Origin: Pedobacter borealis DSM 19626
GTDB taxonomy: Bacteria > Bacteroidota > Bacteroidia > Sphingobacteriales > Sphingobacteriaceae
DNA: 64,000 nucleotides
NCBI RefSeq assembly: GCF_000708285.2
Contig: NZ_JAUG01000003.1
Location: forward strand, 1 to 64,000
Direction: 5' to 3'
The stretch's first letter is position 1, and each line of letters starts with the position of its first letter. Under the pieces are notes generated by a model that saw only the letters and a list, made by a program, of their open reading frames with translations, was not told the DNA's origin and did no database searches. The translations under genes were made by a program, and so were the position numbers. Below are positions 1-7,447 of the stretch, in pieces.

Positions 1-169
1 ATAAGAGGAGCTGAGCCGAGCCGTGCAACCAGTGGGCACAATGCCTGACAACAGGAGAATACTACCGGTTGTTAAGAGATACTATTTCAACAAACCGCCG
101 TATGCCGAACGGCACGTACGGTGGTGTGAGAGGACAGATAGGGAAATAATCCCTATCTTCCTACTCGAT
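1..169 (+). mobile_element. Group II intron, 3' end only (domains V and VI)
   Basis: The window opens inside a group II intron, a self-splicing retroelement. Bases 94-125 fold into a domain V hairpin: an 8-bp outer stem starting ACCGCCGT, the 2-nt CG bulge, and an inner TGCC/GGCA stem with loop GAAC. The catalytic triad position reads CGC. Bases 128-166 form domain VI: GAG/CTC, AGGA/TCCT and AGATAGGG/CCCTATCT pair, leaving A163 as a single bulged adenosine, the expected branch point, 7 nt from a 3' end of CTCGAT at 169. The reverse transcriptase gene would lie upstream, outside the window. The intron points the same way as the thioredoxin gene and ends 46 bp before its start. Confidence 0.88.
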
Positions 170-215
170 TTAAAACCAAAGTGTTTCATCGTTGTTTCTA
201 AATAAAACAAATATC

Positions 216-512
216 ATGGCTAAGTTTTCAGATTTAATTAACGGTGATAAACCTGTTCTTGTTGATTTTTTTGCCGAGTGGTGCGGTCCTTGTAAGATGA
301 TGAAGCCGATTTTAGAGCAGTTAAAATCTCAGGTTGGCGATGTTGTTTCTATCATTAAAGTAGATATTGATAAGAATCAACCAGCTGCTACTTCTTTTAA
401 TATTCAAGGCGTACCTACTTTAATTCTCTTTAAAAACGGAAAACAGGTGTGGAGACAAAGTGGTGTTTTACAGGCATCGCAGTTGAAACAGGTAATTGAT
501 GCCCACTCCTAA
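216..512 (+). CDS. trxA: Thioredoxin
   Basis: A 98-residue cytoplasmic thioredoxin that reduces protein disulfides. It has the redox motif WCGPC (Cys23 and Cys26) after the DFFAEW strand, and the cis-proline loop GVPT near residue 70, so the fold is complete and of normal length. The ATG at 216 gives the usual N-terminus; a longer reading from 192 adds a short unconserved stretch and is not preferred. The gene ends tail to tail with the repair phosphoesterase, the two stop regions overlapping by 4 bp. The group II intron ends just upstream and may have displaced the native promoter. Bacteroidota carry several thioredoxins, so equivalence with E. coli TrxA is by family only. Confidence 0.9.
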   Translation: MAKFSDLINGDKPVLVDFFAEWCGPCKMMKPILEQLKSQVGDVVSIIKVDIDKNQPAATSFNIQGVPTLILFKNGKQVWRQSGVLQASQLKQVIDAHS

Positions 513-1147
513 ACTTCTACCACACTTTTAGGCGTTACTGCAAAAATTCGTTCGTTTACTTTCGGATAAACCGTATAAAGTCCGGTAAATAAACTAAATG
601 CGGGCAAAACGGCGTAGGCTTTACCAAAATAGAAGCATGGGAATTTTAATCTTTGCTTGGCTTTGCCCACAATGGTTACCCCAGGATGGATATGGCCGCT
701 GATGGGATATAATTCTTCTTCCATACCATTTGGAGCATCATGAATAAAGCAAAATGGCCCCAGGCAAAAACTAGGTTCATGTATTTCGATATTCATCGCA
801 GCATAATTGGCGTCCGAAAGCCTATCATGGTTCCCCTTTACCAATAGAAAGTTAAGCTCCTGGTATTGTTTTCTCCATGTAGAAAATTCATCAATATCGG
901 TATTTAAACCATGGTGGAACATATCTCCATTAATTAGCAATGTTTTAGGATTGTATTGTTTAATCAATAAACTTAAGCGTTGAAGATCTGTTTGGGCAAT
1001 GGTAGAAGGTACTTGCAAACCGGCCTGACGGAAGTGCGCCGATTTACCCAAATGCAGATCGCTTATGGCTAAAAGCTGATGTTTAGGTAAAAACAAAGCC
1101 CTTTCTTTATCTAAAATCAGTTCTTCACCCTGGCTTGTAATAGTCAT
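509..1147 (-). CDS. pdeM: Ligase-associated DNA damage response endonuclease PdeM
   Basis: A 212-residue calcineurin-like metallophosphoesterase. All metal-binding motifs are visible: DLH (Asp30, His32), GD(x)2H (Asp75, His78), GNHD (105-108), His136 and GHIH (151-154). The family (TIGR04123) is found in the four-gene bacterial repair cluster with a ligase, an Lhr-type helicase and the Lexo nuclease, and the other three members lie directly upstream here. It is the last gene in the transcription order, separated from the helicase by 77 bp containing a palindromic repeat. There is no signal peptide, so it acts in the cytoplasm. The substrate in vivo is not shown by sequence. Confidence 0.9.
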   Translation of the reverse strand: MTITSQGEELILDKERALFLPKHQLLAISDLHLGKSAHFRQAGLQVPSTIAQTDLQRLSLLIKQYNPKTLLINGDMFHHGLNTDIDEFSTWRKQYQELNFLLVKGNHDRLSDANYAAMNIEIHEPSFCLGPFCFIHDAPNGMEEELYPISGHIHPGVTIVGKAKQRLKFPCFYFGKAYAVLPAFSLFTGLYTVYPKVNERIFAVTPKSVVEV

Positions 1148-1160
1148 TTATTTTATGCTA

Positions 1161-1217
1161 TGTCATCCTGAGCTTGTCGGAGGGCTTTTGAGGCGTTTCG
1201 ACAGGCTCAACGTGACA
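1161..1217. repeat. REP-like palindromic repeat between pdeM and the helicase gene
   Basis: An imperfect palindrome beginning TGTCATCCTGAGCTTGTCGG and ending with the near-complementary CGACAGGCTCAACGTGACA. Related GTCATCCTGA units recur at 26636, 35247, 35362 and 38889. As RNA it would form a hairpin inside the repair operon. Confidence 0.8.
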
Positions 1218-1224
1218 GGTAATT

Positions 1225-3702
1225 TTACTTAATTTTTTCCGATTCTGCCTTCATTCTTACAATCCGTTGTTCCAATTCCTCCGAGCTCATATTTTCACGC
1301 AGGCTATCTACCTTGATCGGGAAGGACAGCGGTGTAAAACTTTTAGGATTGGTGATTACAATTGCTCCATGCTGAATTCGATCCAACGCTGCCGCCAATC
1401 TTGGTTCTTCCAGCTGTCGGTAAAAAACTTCATCGTATGCCTGTCGCAAAAGTAAATTATGTTTGTCGTAATCGCTAAAAACATTAAAAAACAAACCAGC
1501 AGATGACTGGAGGTGCTTATTGGCTACATATTTACCAGGGTAACCCTGAAAAACGAGCCCGGAAATGCAGGCAATATCCCTAAATTTCCGTCTTGCCATT
1601 TCAGTTGAATTGATACTCAACGTAATATCTTCAGTCAAATTTACAGGCGAAAAAACCTCGTAGGCAATCGATTCGTCCATGGGAATTTCTGTTTCACTCA
1701 AAAGTTCAAAGCCATAATCGTTCATGGCAATAGAAAAGCTGATCGGCAACAATTTACTTAAACGATAGGCAACCAGGGCCGCCAAAACCTCATGTACCAA
1801 ACGCCCTTCAAATGGATAGGCAAAGAGATGAAAACCTTCTTTATTATTAATGAGTTCGATCAGTAACTCATCATTTTTGGGTACATGAGAACGTTTTTCC
1901 TGTAATAGAAACAATGGGTACACGGCATCTAATTCTTCATACTGATGTGTTTTATCCAATGCTTCATTGTATTTCTTCCGCAAAACCAACCCTAAATTGG
2001 AAGAAAGGGGTAATCGGCCACCATTCCAGCTCGGAGAGATCGCATTTTTCTGTTTACTTACCCTCACCACAACAGTCATATCTTTTACCTGGATAAATTC
2101 TAAAACCCTGCCAGCCAAACGGAAATTATCGCCAGCCTTTAACCGGGTAACAAAATATTCTTCAACCATGCCGATGTAACCACCAGAGATGAATTTAACT
2201 TTTAACATTGCATCACTTACAATTGTTCCAATATGCAAACGGTGTCGCATAGCCAATTGTCTGCTCTTTACTTTCCAAAGCCCATCTTCGTCCTTAACCA
2301 CTTTCTTAAATTCGGTGTAGGCACTTAAACTATCTCCTCCTGAGGTGATAAATTGCATTACCCAGGTCCATTCTTCAGGAAGGATAAGCTTAAAAGCATG
2401 GGTGTTCTTAATTTCTTCGTAAATGATTTTATCATCAAATCCGTCGCCTATGGCCAGCGTAACCAAATACTGGACCAAGGTGTCAAATACCATAATAAAT
2501 GGCTCACGGCTCTCTATATTGTTTGTTTTGGCTGCTTCTTTAATCGCTGCTGCTTCTACCAGTTCTAATGCATGGGTAGGTAAAAAATATATTTTAGAGG
2601 TTTCGTGAGGGGAGTGACCTGAGCGGCCTGCCCTTTGCAAAAACCTGGCAACACCCTTTGGCGAGCCCACCTGAACAACAGTATCAACAGGTTTAAAATC
2701 TACGCCTAAATCTAACGATGAAGTAGCAATAACAGCTTTAAGCTGTCCGGTATGTAAAGCATCTTCAATCCAGTTACGAAGTTCAAAATCTATCGATCCA
2801 TGGTGTATGGCAATCCTCCCGGCCAGTTCGGGTTCAATATTCAACAAATGCTGATACCACATTTCCGATTGTCCGCGGGTATTGATAAAAATTAAAGTGG
2901 TTTTACTTTTTTCAATAATCGGTAAAAGCTTGTAGGCTAGCTTTAAACCCAAGTGCCCAGCCCAAGGCAATGTTTCGATATCATCGGGTAAAATTGATTT
3001 GATCAGGATTTTCTTTTCCAAATCGGCTTTAACAATAATCCGTTTGGCCTCCATATTGGGTTCGAGTACATCCAGTGCCTCTTCAATATTACCAATAGTG
3101 GCAGAAATCCCCCAAATTCTTAAAAACTGGTTTTTCTCTAACTTTTGTAAACCCTTAATCCGCGATACGGCCAACTCCACCAACACGCCTCGTTTACTTC
3201 CTAAAAGCTCATGCCATTCATCAGCAACAATACATTTAAGATTTTTGAACAAAGTTGAAGCGCCTTTTTGCGCCAGTAACAAGTGCAGGCTTTCTGGCGT
3301 AATCAACAAAATTTCGGGCATCGATTTTTTCTGCTGCAATTTCTCTGCCTGAGAGGTATCACCATTACGCACACCTACATACCAATCCAACTCCAGCTCC
3401 AATAAGGTTTCGCGCATGGCCCTTGCAATATCTTTGGCCAGGGAGCGGAGTGGGGTAATCCAGATTAACTGTAAACGGTCTTTCGCTTTTTTATTGTTGG
3501 CCTCTGATGCATTTAGAGCCTCAATAACCACCGCCAAAAATAAGGAAAAGGTTTTTCCGAAACCTGTAGGCGCATTTACCAAACCGCTGTAACCATCCAA
3601 ATAATACTGCCAGGCATCTTCCTGAAACTGAAAAGGCTTGCGTTTATTGGTCTTTAGCCAGGCTTTTATCTTTTTATAACCTTTGGTTTTGGTTTGGTCC
3701 AT
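1225..3702 (-). CDS. Ligase-associated DNA damage response DEXH-box helicase (Lhr-Core type)
   Basis: An 825-residue superfamily 2 helicase of the Lhr-Core type (TIGR04121), an ATP-driven 3'-5' DNA translocase in characterised relatives. Walker A is APTGFGKT (Lys50), the TPLRSLA motif follows, and the Walker B box reads DEWH (161-164). The second RecA domain carries TRGQSE, TSSLDLGVD and motif VI RAGRSGH. The following 400 residues match the winged-helix and Lhr-specific region, so the protein is full length for the core family but lacks the long C-terminal extension of Mycobacterium Lhr. It lies between the ligase (357 bp upstream, with paired hairpin repeats) and pdeM, all on one strand. 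Confidence 0.93.
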   Translation of the reverse strand: MDQTKTKGYKKIKAWLKTNKRKPFQFQEDAWQYYLDGYSGLVNAPTGFGKTFSLFLAVVIEALNASEANNKKAKDRLQLIWITPLRSLAKDIARAMRETLLELELDWYVGVRNGDTSQAEKLQQKKSMPEILLITPESLHLLLAQKGASTLFKNLKCIVADEWHELLGSKRGVLVELAVSRIKGLQKLEKNQFLRIWGISATIGNIEEALDVLEPNMEAKRIIVKADLEKKILIKSILPDDIETLPWAGHLGLKLAYKLLPIIEKSKTTLIFINTRGQSEMWYQHLLNIEPELAGRIAIHHGSIDFELRNWIEDALHTGQLKAVIATSSLDLGVDFKPVDTVVQVGSPKGVARFLQRAGRSGHSPHETSKIYFLPTHALELVEAAAIKEAAKTNNIESREPFIMVFDTLVQYLVTLAIGDGFDDKIIYEEIKNTHAFKLILPEEWTWVMQFITSGGDSLSAYTEFKKVVKDEDGLWKVKSRQLAMRHRLHIGTIVSDAMLKVKFISGGYIGMVEEYFVTRLKAGDNFRLAGRVLEFIQVKDMTVVVRVSKQKNAISPSWNGGRLPLSSNLGLVLRKKYNEALDKTHQYEELDAVYPLFLLQEKRSHVPKNDELLIELINNKEGFHLFAYPFEGRLVHEVLAALVAYRLSKLLPISFSIAMNDYGFELLSETEIPMDESIAYEVFSPVNLTEDITLSINSTEMARRKFRDIACISGLVFQGYPGKYVANKHLQSSAGLFFNVFSDYDKHNLLLRQAYDEVFYRQLEEPRLAAALDRIQHGAIVITNPKSFTPLSFPIKVDSLRENMSSEELEQRIVRMKAESEKIK

Positions 3703-4059
3703 GCTTAAATACTGTTTCTTTGATAGTTATATTCCTCAGTCTGTGTCCTCACAGACCGAAAATTCTCGAATTATAATAATAGTCTGTGAGGACACAGAAC
3801 ATGGCTTAAAATATTTTTTTTGAAAAGCAATAACAGTAATGCTTCGGTTAGAGCAGTCCCGCCATTCGCTTTACCTTTTTTGTAATTACCGTTAAATGTT
3901 AATTTATCCCTAACAAAAAAGGGTATCGTTGCTGTCGGGTTTAAAATCGTGCGGTAAACCTATTAAGCTAAACCCATTTCCTCGGTCTGTGTCCCCACAG
4001 ACCGAAATTGTTAAATTTTGGATCTTGATGGTCTGTGATGACACAGACCATGGATTCTC
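3703..4059. repeat. Intergenic region with two copies of a paired-hairpin repeat
   Basis: This 357-bp gap inside the repair cluster contains no gene. It holds two copies of one element at 3734-3798 and 3980-4050. Each copy has a palindromic unit (GGTCTGTGTCCCCACAGACC in the second), a spacer, an inverted unit (GGTCTGTGATGACACAGACC in the second), and then CATGG. Between the copies, around 3866-3890, lies a CAGTCCCGCCATTCGCT segment resembling the repeat at 61818. Confidence 0.85.
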
Positions 4060-5649
4060 TTACAAAGTCGATTGCAATAACTGCCTCAAATCTTCCAAAG
4101 TATTAATTTCATGGGCTTTTTTATCTTTTCGCCACCGAAATATACGCGGAAAACGCAAAGCTAAACCTGCTTTATGCCGTTTACTTTCAGCAATTCCCTC
4201 GAATGCAATTTCGAAAACCAGTTCGGGTTTTACGGTACGTACCGGGCCAAATTTTTCAATTGCATTACGGGTTACAAAGGCATTTACTTCTTTAATTTCT
4301 TTATCTGTTAAACCCGAATAGGCTTTTGCAATCGTGACTAAATTTTCTCCATCACGAACAGCAAAGGTATAATCGGTAAAGAAATTAGCCCTTCTGCCAC
4401 TTCCTTTTTGTGCATAAATCATTACCGCATCAACCGTGTAGGGATTGATTTTCCATTTCCACCAATCGCCCCGTTTTCGTCCACTATGATAATGAGAGGT
4501 CAACTTCTTCAACATAATCCCCTCGCTGTTAATCGATCGGGATGTTTGCCTTAATTTGGCCAATTCTTCCCACGAATGGCAATTGATTACCGGAGATATC
4601 ATCACCGGACTTTCAGCTAAACCACCAATCAACCCTTCGAGTATTTTTCGTCTTATACTTAAAGGTTCTTCTCTAAAATCCTTGGCTTCATATTCTAAAA
4701 TATCATAAACAAAAAAGCCAATGGGTGCATCTTCCAATTGTTTTTTACTAATCGTTTTGCGGTTTAAACGTTGTTGCAGCGTACTGAATGATAAAACCTG
4801 TTTATCTTGCACAGCCAGTATTTCACCATCTAAAACCACACCGTCAGGCAAAACATCAATCATAAAATGCAATTCGGGGAACTGTTCTGTAACCAGTTCT
4901 TCGCCACGGCTCCAGATAAAGAGTTCTCCATTCCGTTTTACAATCTGCCCGCGGATGCCGTCCCATTTCCATTCGGCCTGCCATTCAGAAATATCACCCA
5001 ATTTCTCTGGTTCTTGCTCTAAGGCATAGGCGAGGCAAAAGGGGTAAGGCCAGGAATTATCGGTATTTACATGGATACCATTTATCAGTTCGTGAAAAGT
5101 AATTTCATAAGGATTCCATTTCCCCATAATGCTATGCATAATCTGGGCGCTATCTAAACTGCTTTGTTTAGCCAGCGCATTCACGAGCATTTTATTGGAA
5201 ACACCAATCCTGAAATTTCCAGAAATCAATTTGTTAAAAATAAAACGTTCCTGTGTTTCGAGTTTATTCCATGCGCTCAGAATAAATTCTTTTTTAGTTT
5301 CATCGTCTTTACCTTCCAGATCGTGCAAATCTTCAACCCATTTATGCAATTGAAAATCTGAGGTGTTTTCGGCAGGCGGCAATAACAGGGCGATGGTTTC
5401 GCTTAAATCGCCAACATTGGCATAACTTTCGGCAAATAACCATTCTGGCGTTTCGGTAATGTTTATAGCCCAGTATTTAAGCAGGGCTGATTTAATTGGT
5501 CTTTTAGGTTTTTTACCTGTAAACAATGCGATAACCCACACCTTATCTTTATCATCAGCATGGTTAAAATAATTAACCAATGCCGCGATTTTATCGTTGG
5601 TTTTATTGCTCAGTTCGAGCTGTTGGATCAATTGGGCAAAACGTTTCAT
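4060..5649 (-). CDS. ATP-dependent DNA ligase of the repair cluster
   Basis: A 529-residue ATP-dependent DNA ligase (TIGR04120). Motif I is EWKWDGIRGQ, giving Lys228 as the adenylated nucleophile (KxDG). Downstream are VVLDGEILA (motif III/IIIa region), SEGIMLKK (motif IV) and the DWWKWKI motif V region. The first 200 residues form the helical DNA-binding domain and the C-terminus is the OB fold. It seals nicks and is distinct from the essential NAD-dependent LigA. It follows the Lexo gene by 2 bp, so the two are almost certainly co-transcribed and translationally coupled. Confidence 0.93.
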   Translation of the reverse strand: MKRFAQLIQQLELSNKTNDKIAALVNYFNHADDKDKVWVIALFTGKKPKRPIKSALLKYWAINITETPEWLFAESYANVGDLSETIALLLPPAENTSDFQLHKWVEDLHDLEGKDDETKKEFILSAWNKLETQERFIFNKLISGNFRIGVSNKMLVNALAKQSSLDSAQIMHSIMGKWNPYEITFHELINGIHVNTDNSWPYPFCLAYALEQEPEKLGDISEWQAEWKWDGIRGQIVKRNGELFIWSRGEELVTEQFPELHFMIDVLPDGVVLDGEILAVQDKQVLSFSTLQQRLNRKTISKKQLEDAPIGFFVYDILEYEAKDFREEPLSIRRKILEGLIGGLAESPVMISPVINCHSWEELAKLRQTSRSINSEGIMLKKLTSHYHSGRKRGDWWKWKINPYTVDAVMIYAQKGSGRRANFFTDYTFAVRDGENLVTIAKAYSGLTDKEIKEVNAFVTRNAIEKFGPVRTVKPELVFEIAFEGIAESKRHKAGLALRFPRIFRWRKDKKAHEINTLEDLRQLLQSTL

Positions 5650-5651
5650 CC

Positions 5652-6680
5652 TTATTTATTTTCGTTTTGATCAACCAGATCTACTTTATTTTCTTTATCA
5701 TCTTCTTGGCCAAATTTGGTTAACACTTCAGCAGCTTCTATGCCTGCATCGTTTAAAAACCGACTGAAGGCAGCTGTAAAACCATGCGTAACATATACTT
5801 TTTCCGCTCCGGTTGCAGTAATAGCTTCCATTAAGCCAGGCCAGTCAGCATGATCACTCAGCGCAAAGCCGGCATCGGCACTTTGCCAACGGCGGTGTGC
5901 CCGCACCTGCACCCAACCAGAGCAAATACCTGTTACCGGGTGGGCTAAATTTTTGATCCAGCGGCTATCTCTCATGGCTGGTGGCACAATTACAATACCT
6001 TTCTGCAATTCATCTTTAGTAGTTTCAGGAGTAATTCTGATGGTTTTTGGAAGCTTTACACCTGCGTCAATAATCAATTCATTCAGATTAGCAATACTGT
6101 TATGTACATAAATAGGAGTATCACCAGCCAAATTTTTAATTAAACGTTGTGCTTTACCCAAGCTATAGGCAATTAATACACTTGTTTTTTGCTGTATAAT
6201 ATTATCGCTCACCCAACTCTTGATGCCATTAAAAACAACTTCCTGCTTTTGCCATTTGTAAACAGGTAAGCCAAAAGTACTCTCAGAAACAAAAGAATGG
6301 CACTTTACAGGCTCGAAGGGTGTGGTAATGCCATCATCTTCAATTTTATAATCACCAGAGATTACACAAATTTCACCTTTATAAGCTAAACGTACCTGCG
6401 CAGATCCGATAATATGTCCGGCAGGAAAAAATGAAATATTCACTCCATTGCGGATAATGCTTTCTCCATATTCCAATGTTTCTACGTTCAAATCTTCGCT
6501 GATCCTGCGTTTGATGATAGGCTTGGTTAAGGTATGGCAGAGATAGTATTTATTTCCAAAACGCACATGATCGCTATGTCCATGCGTTGTAACCGCATAA
6601 TCTACAGGCCACCAGGGGTCTATATAAAAATCGCCTTGCTTACAGTAAATTCCTCTTTTGGTAAATTCTATTAATGCCAT
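5652..6680 (-). CDS. Ligase-associated DNA damage response exonuclease (Lexo)
   Basis: A 342-residue metallo-beta-lactamase/beta-CASP nuclease (TIGR04122). The metal-binding signature is HGHSDH (33-38), followed by AGHIIGSAQ and the SGDYK aspartate motif, and a late ALSDHADW histidine motif. Characterised relatives are manganese-dependent DNA exonucleases. It is the first gene of the cluster and is transcribed away from satD across the operator array at 6681-6835. A 26-bp perfect palindrome ends only 4 bp upstream of its ATG, so either a repressor or an RNA hairpin could control it. Confidence 0.92.
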   Translation of the reverse strand: MALIEFTKRGIYCKQGDFYIDPWWPVDYAVTTHGHSDHVRFGNKYYLCHTLTKPIIKRRISEDLNVETLEYGESIIRNGVNISFFPAGHIIGSAQVRLAYKGEICVISGDYKIEDDGITTPFEPVKCHSFVSESTFGLPVYKWQKQEVVFNGIKSWVSDNIIQQKTSVLIAYSLGKAQRLIKNLAGDTPIYVHNSIANLNELIIDAGVKLPKTIRITPETTKDELQKGIVIVPPAMRDSRWIKNLAHPVTGICSGWVQVRAHRRWQSADAGFALSDHADWPGLMEAITATGAEKVYVTHGFTAAFSRFLNDAGIEAAEVLTKFGQEDDKENKVDLVDQNENK

Positions 6681-6684
6681 AGCT

Positions 6685-6710
6685 ACTAAACAATAAATTT
6701 ATTGTTTAGT
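6685..6710. promoter_or_regulatory. 26-bp perfect palindrome upstream of the Lexo gene
   Basis: A perfect inverted repeat with 13-base arms ACTAAACAATAAA and TTTATTGTTTAGT and no spacer, 4 bp before the Lexo start codon. It differs in sequence from the three TATCGG palindromes next to it. It could be a second operator or, in the transcript, a hairpin over the initiation region. Confidence 0.65.
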
Positions 6711-6720
6711 TTTAGGTAAA

Positions 6721-6796
6721 TATCGGCTAAATGCCCGATAATTTAAAATATCGGCTAATTACCCGATAAATAGAAATATCGGCTAATTAGCCGATA
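6721..6796. promoter_or_regulatory. Three operator-like palindromes at 28-bp period in the Lexo/satD divergent region
   Basis: Three 20-bp units start at 6721, 6749 and 6777: TATCGGCTAAATGCCCGATA, TATCGGCTAATTACCCGATA and TATCGGCTAATTAGCCGATA. All have TATCGG/CCGATA arms, and the third is a perfect palindrome. The spacing is exactly 28 bp. The third unit ends 2 bp before the predicted satD -7 element, so a bound protein would block satD transcription and probably affect Lexo as well. Confidence 0.8.
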
Positions 6797-6797
6797 T

Positions 6798-6805
6798 TAG
6801 TTTTG
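6798..6805 (+). promoter_or_regulatory. Predicted satD promoter -7 element
   Basis: TAGTTTTG matches the Bacteroidota -7 consensus TAnnTTTG, 31 bp before the satD ATG and directly after the third palindrome. Confidence 0.55.
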
Positions 6806-6835
6806 AAATATGAATAATAAGTTCGATATTGTAAT

Positions 6836-7447
6836 ATGATTTGCATTATAACAGGTGATATTGTAGGCTCAAGGAAGATTAAAGATAGCTGGTTATTAAG
6901 CTTAAAAACCGCTTTAAAAATAGTTTCCGATCAGAATAATAAGTGGGAGATTTACCGGGGCGATAGTTTTCAGGTAGAAGTTGAGCCAGAAAATGCCATC
7001 AGGGCTGCTGCTTATTTAAAAGCATCTATCAGGGTAAATAAACCTGCAGATGTAAGGATGGGTATTGGAATTGGAGATATCAAAAACAAACGGAAAAAAC
7101 TTTCAGAATCCAGTGGAGATGCTTTTGTAAATTCAGGGGCGGCATTTGACAGTTTAAAACAGGCTAAGGTTAATTTAGCCATTAAAACTGATTCTGCTGA
7201 TTTTGATGAGGAAATTAATGTCTTAATTAAGCTTTCGCTAATATCAATGGATAGCTGGGGAGTTGTAGCTGCCGAAATGGTAAAACTTGCCTTAGAGAAC
7301 AATAATCTCTTGCAAAGCGAACTGGCGGCTATTTCGGGCCGAACGCAATCATCTGTAAGCGAAGCTTTAAAGCGTGCACATTATACCGAAATTATGGAAA
7401 TGGACAGGCTTTACCGTAAAAAATTGAACCAAATGATTTTAAAATAA
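6836..7447 (+). CDS. satD: SatD family protein with C-terminal helix-turn-helix
   Basis: A 203-residue protein beginning MICIITGDIVGSRKI, the N-terminal signature of the SatD family, named from the Streptococcus mutans sat (secretion and acid tolerance) locus; its biochemical role is unknown. Residues of about 150-195 contain LAAISGRTQSSVSEALKRA, which reads as a helix-turn-helix, so the protein may bind DNA, perhaps the palindrome array upstream (inference). Its TAA overlaps the ATG of the DUF3307 gene, which indicates coupled translation. A nine-codon frame from ATG 6810 ends in a TGA that overlaps its own start codon (ATGA). It diverges from the DNA repair cluster. Confidence 0.8.
   Translation: MICIITGDIVGSRKIKDSWLLSLKTALKIVSDQNNKWEIYRGDSFQVEVEPENAIRAAAYLKASIRVNKPADVRMGIGIGDIKNKRKKLSESSGDAFVNSGAAFDSLKQAKVNLAIKTDSADFDEEINVLIKLSLISMDSWGVVAAEMVKLALENNNLLQSELAAISGRTQSSVSEALKRAHYTEIMEMDRLYRKKLNQMILK

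Noticed and set aside
23-205. A 60-codon frame over the intron end
   Set aside because: It spans domain V and VI of the group II intron, so its sequence is explained by RNA structure.
2999-3352. A 117-codon frame on the plus strand
   Set aside because: It lies opposite the Lhr-type helicase and has no recognisable features.
3929-4321. A 130-codon plus-strand frame across the ligase end
   Set aside because: It overlaps a hairpin repeat and the antisense of the ligase C-terminus.
6721-6796. The 28-bp periodic repeats as a CRISPR array
   Set aside because: Only three units, with AT-rich 8-bp gaps instead of unique spacers of about 30 bp, and no cas genes; an operator array fits better.
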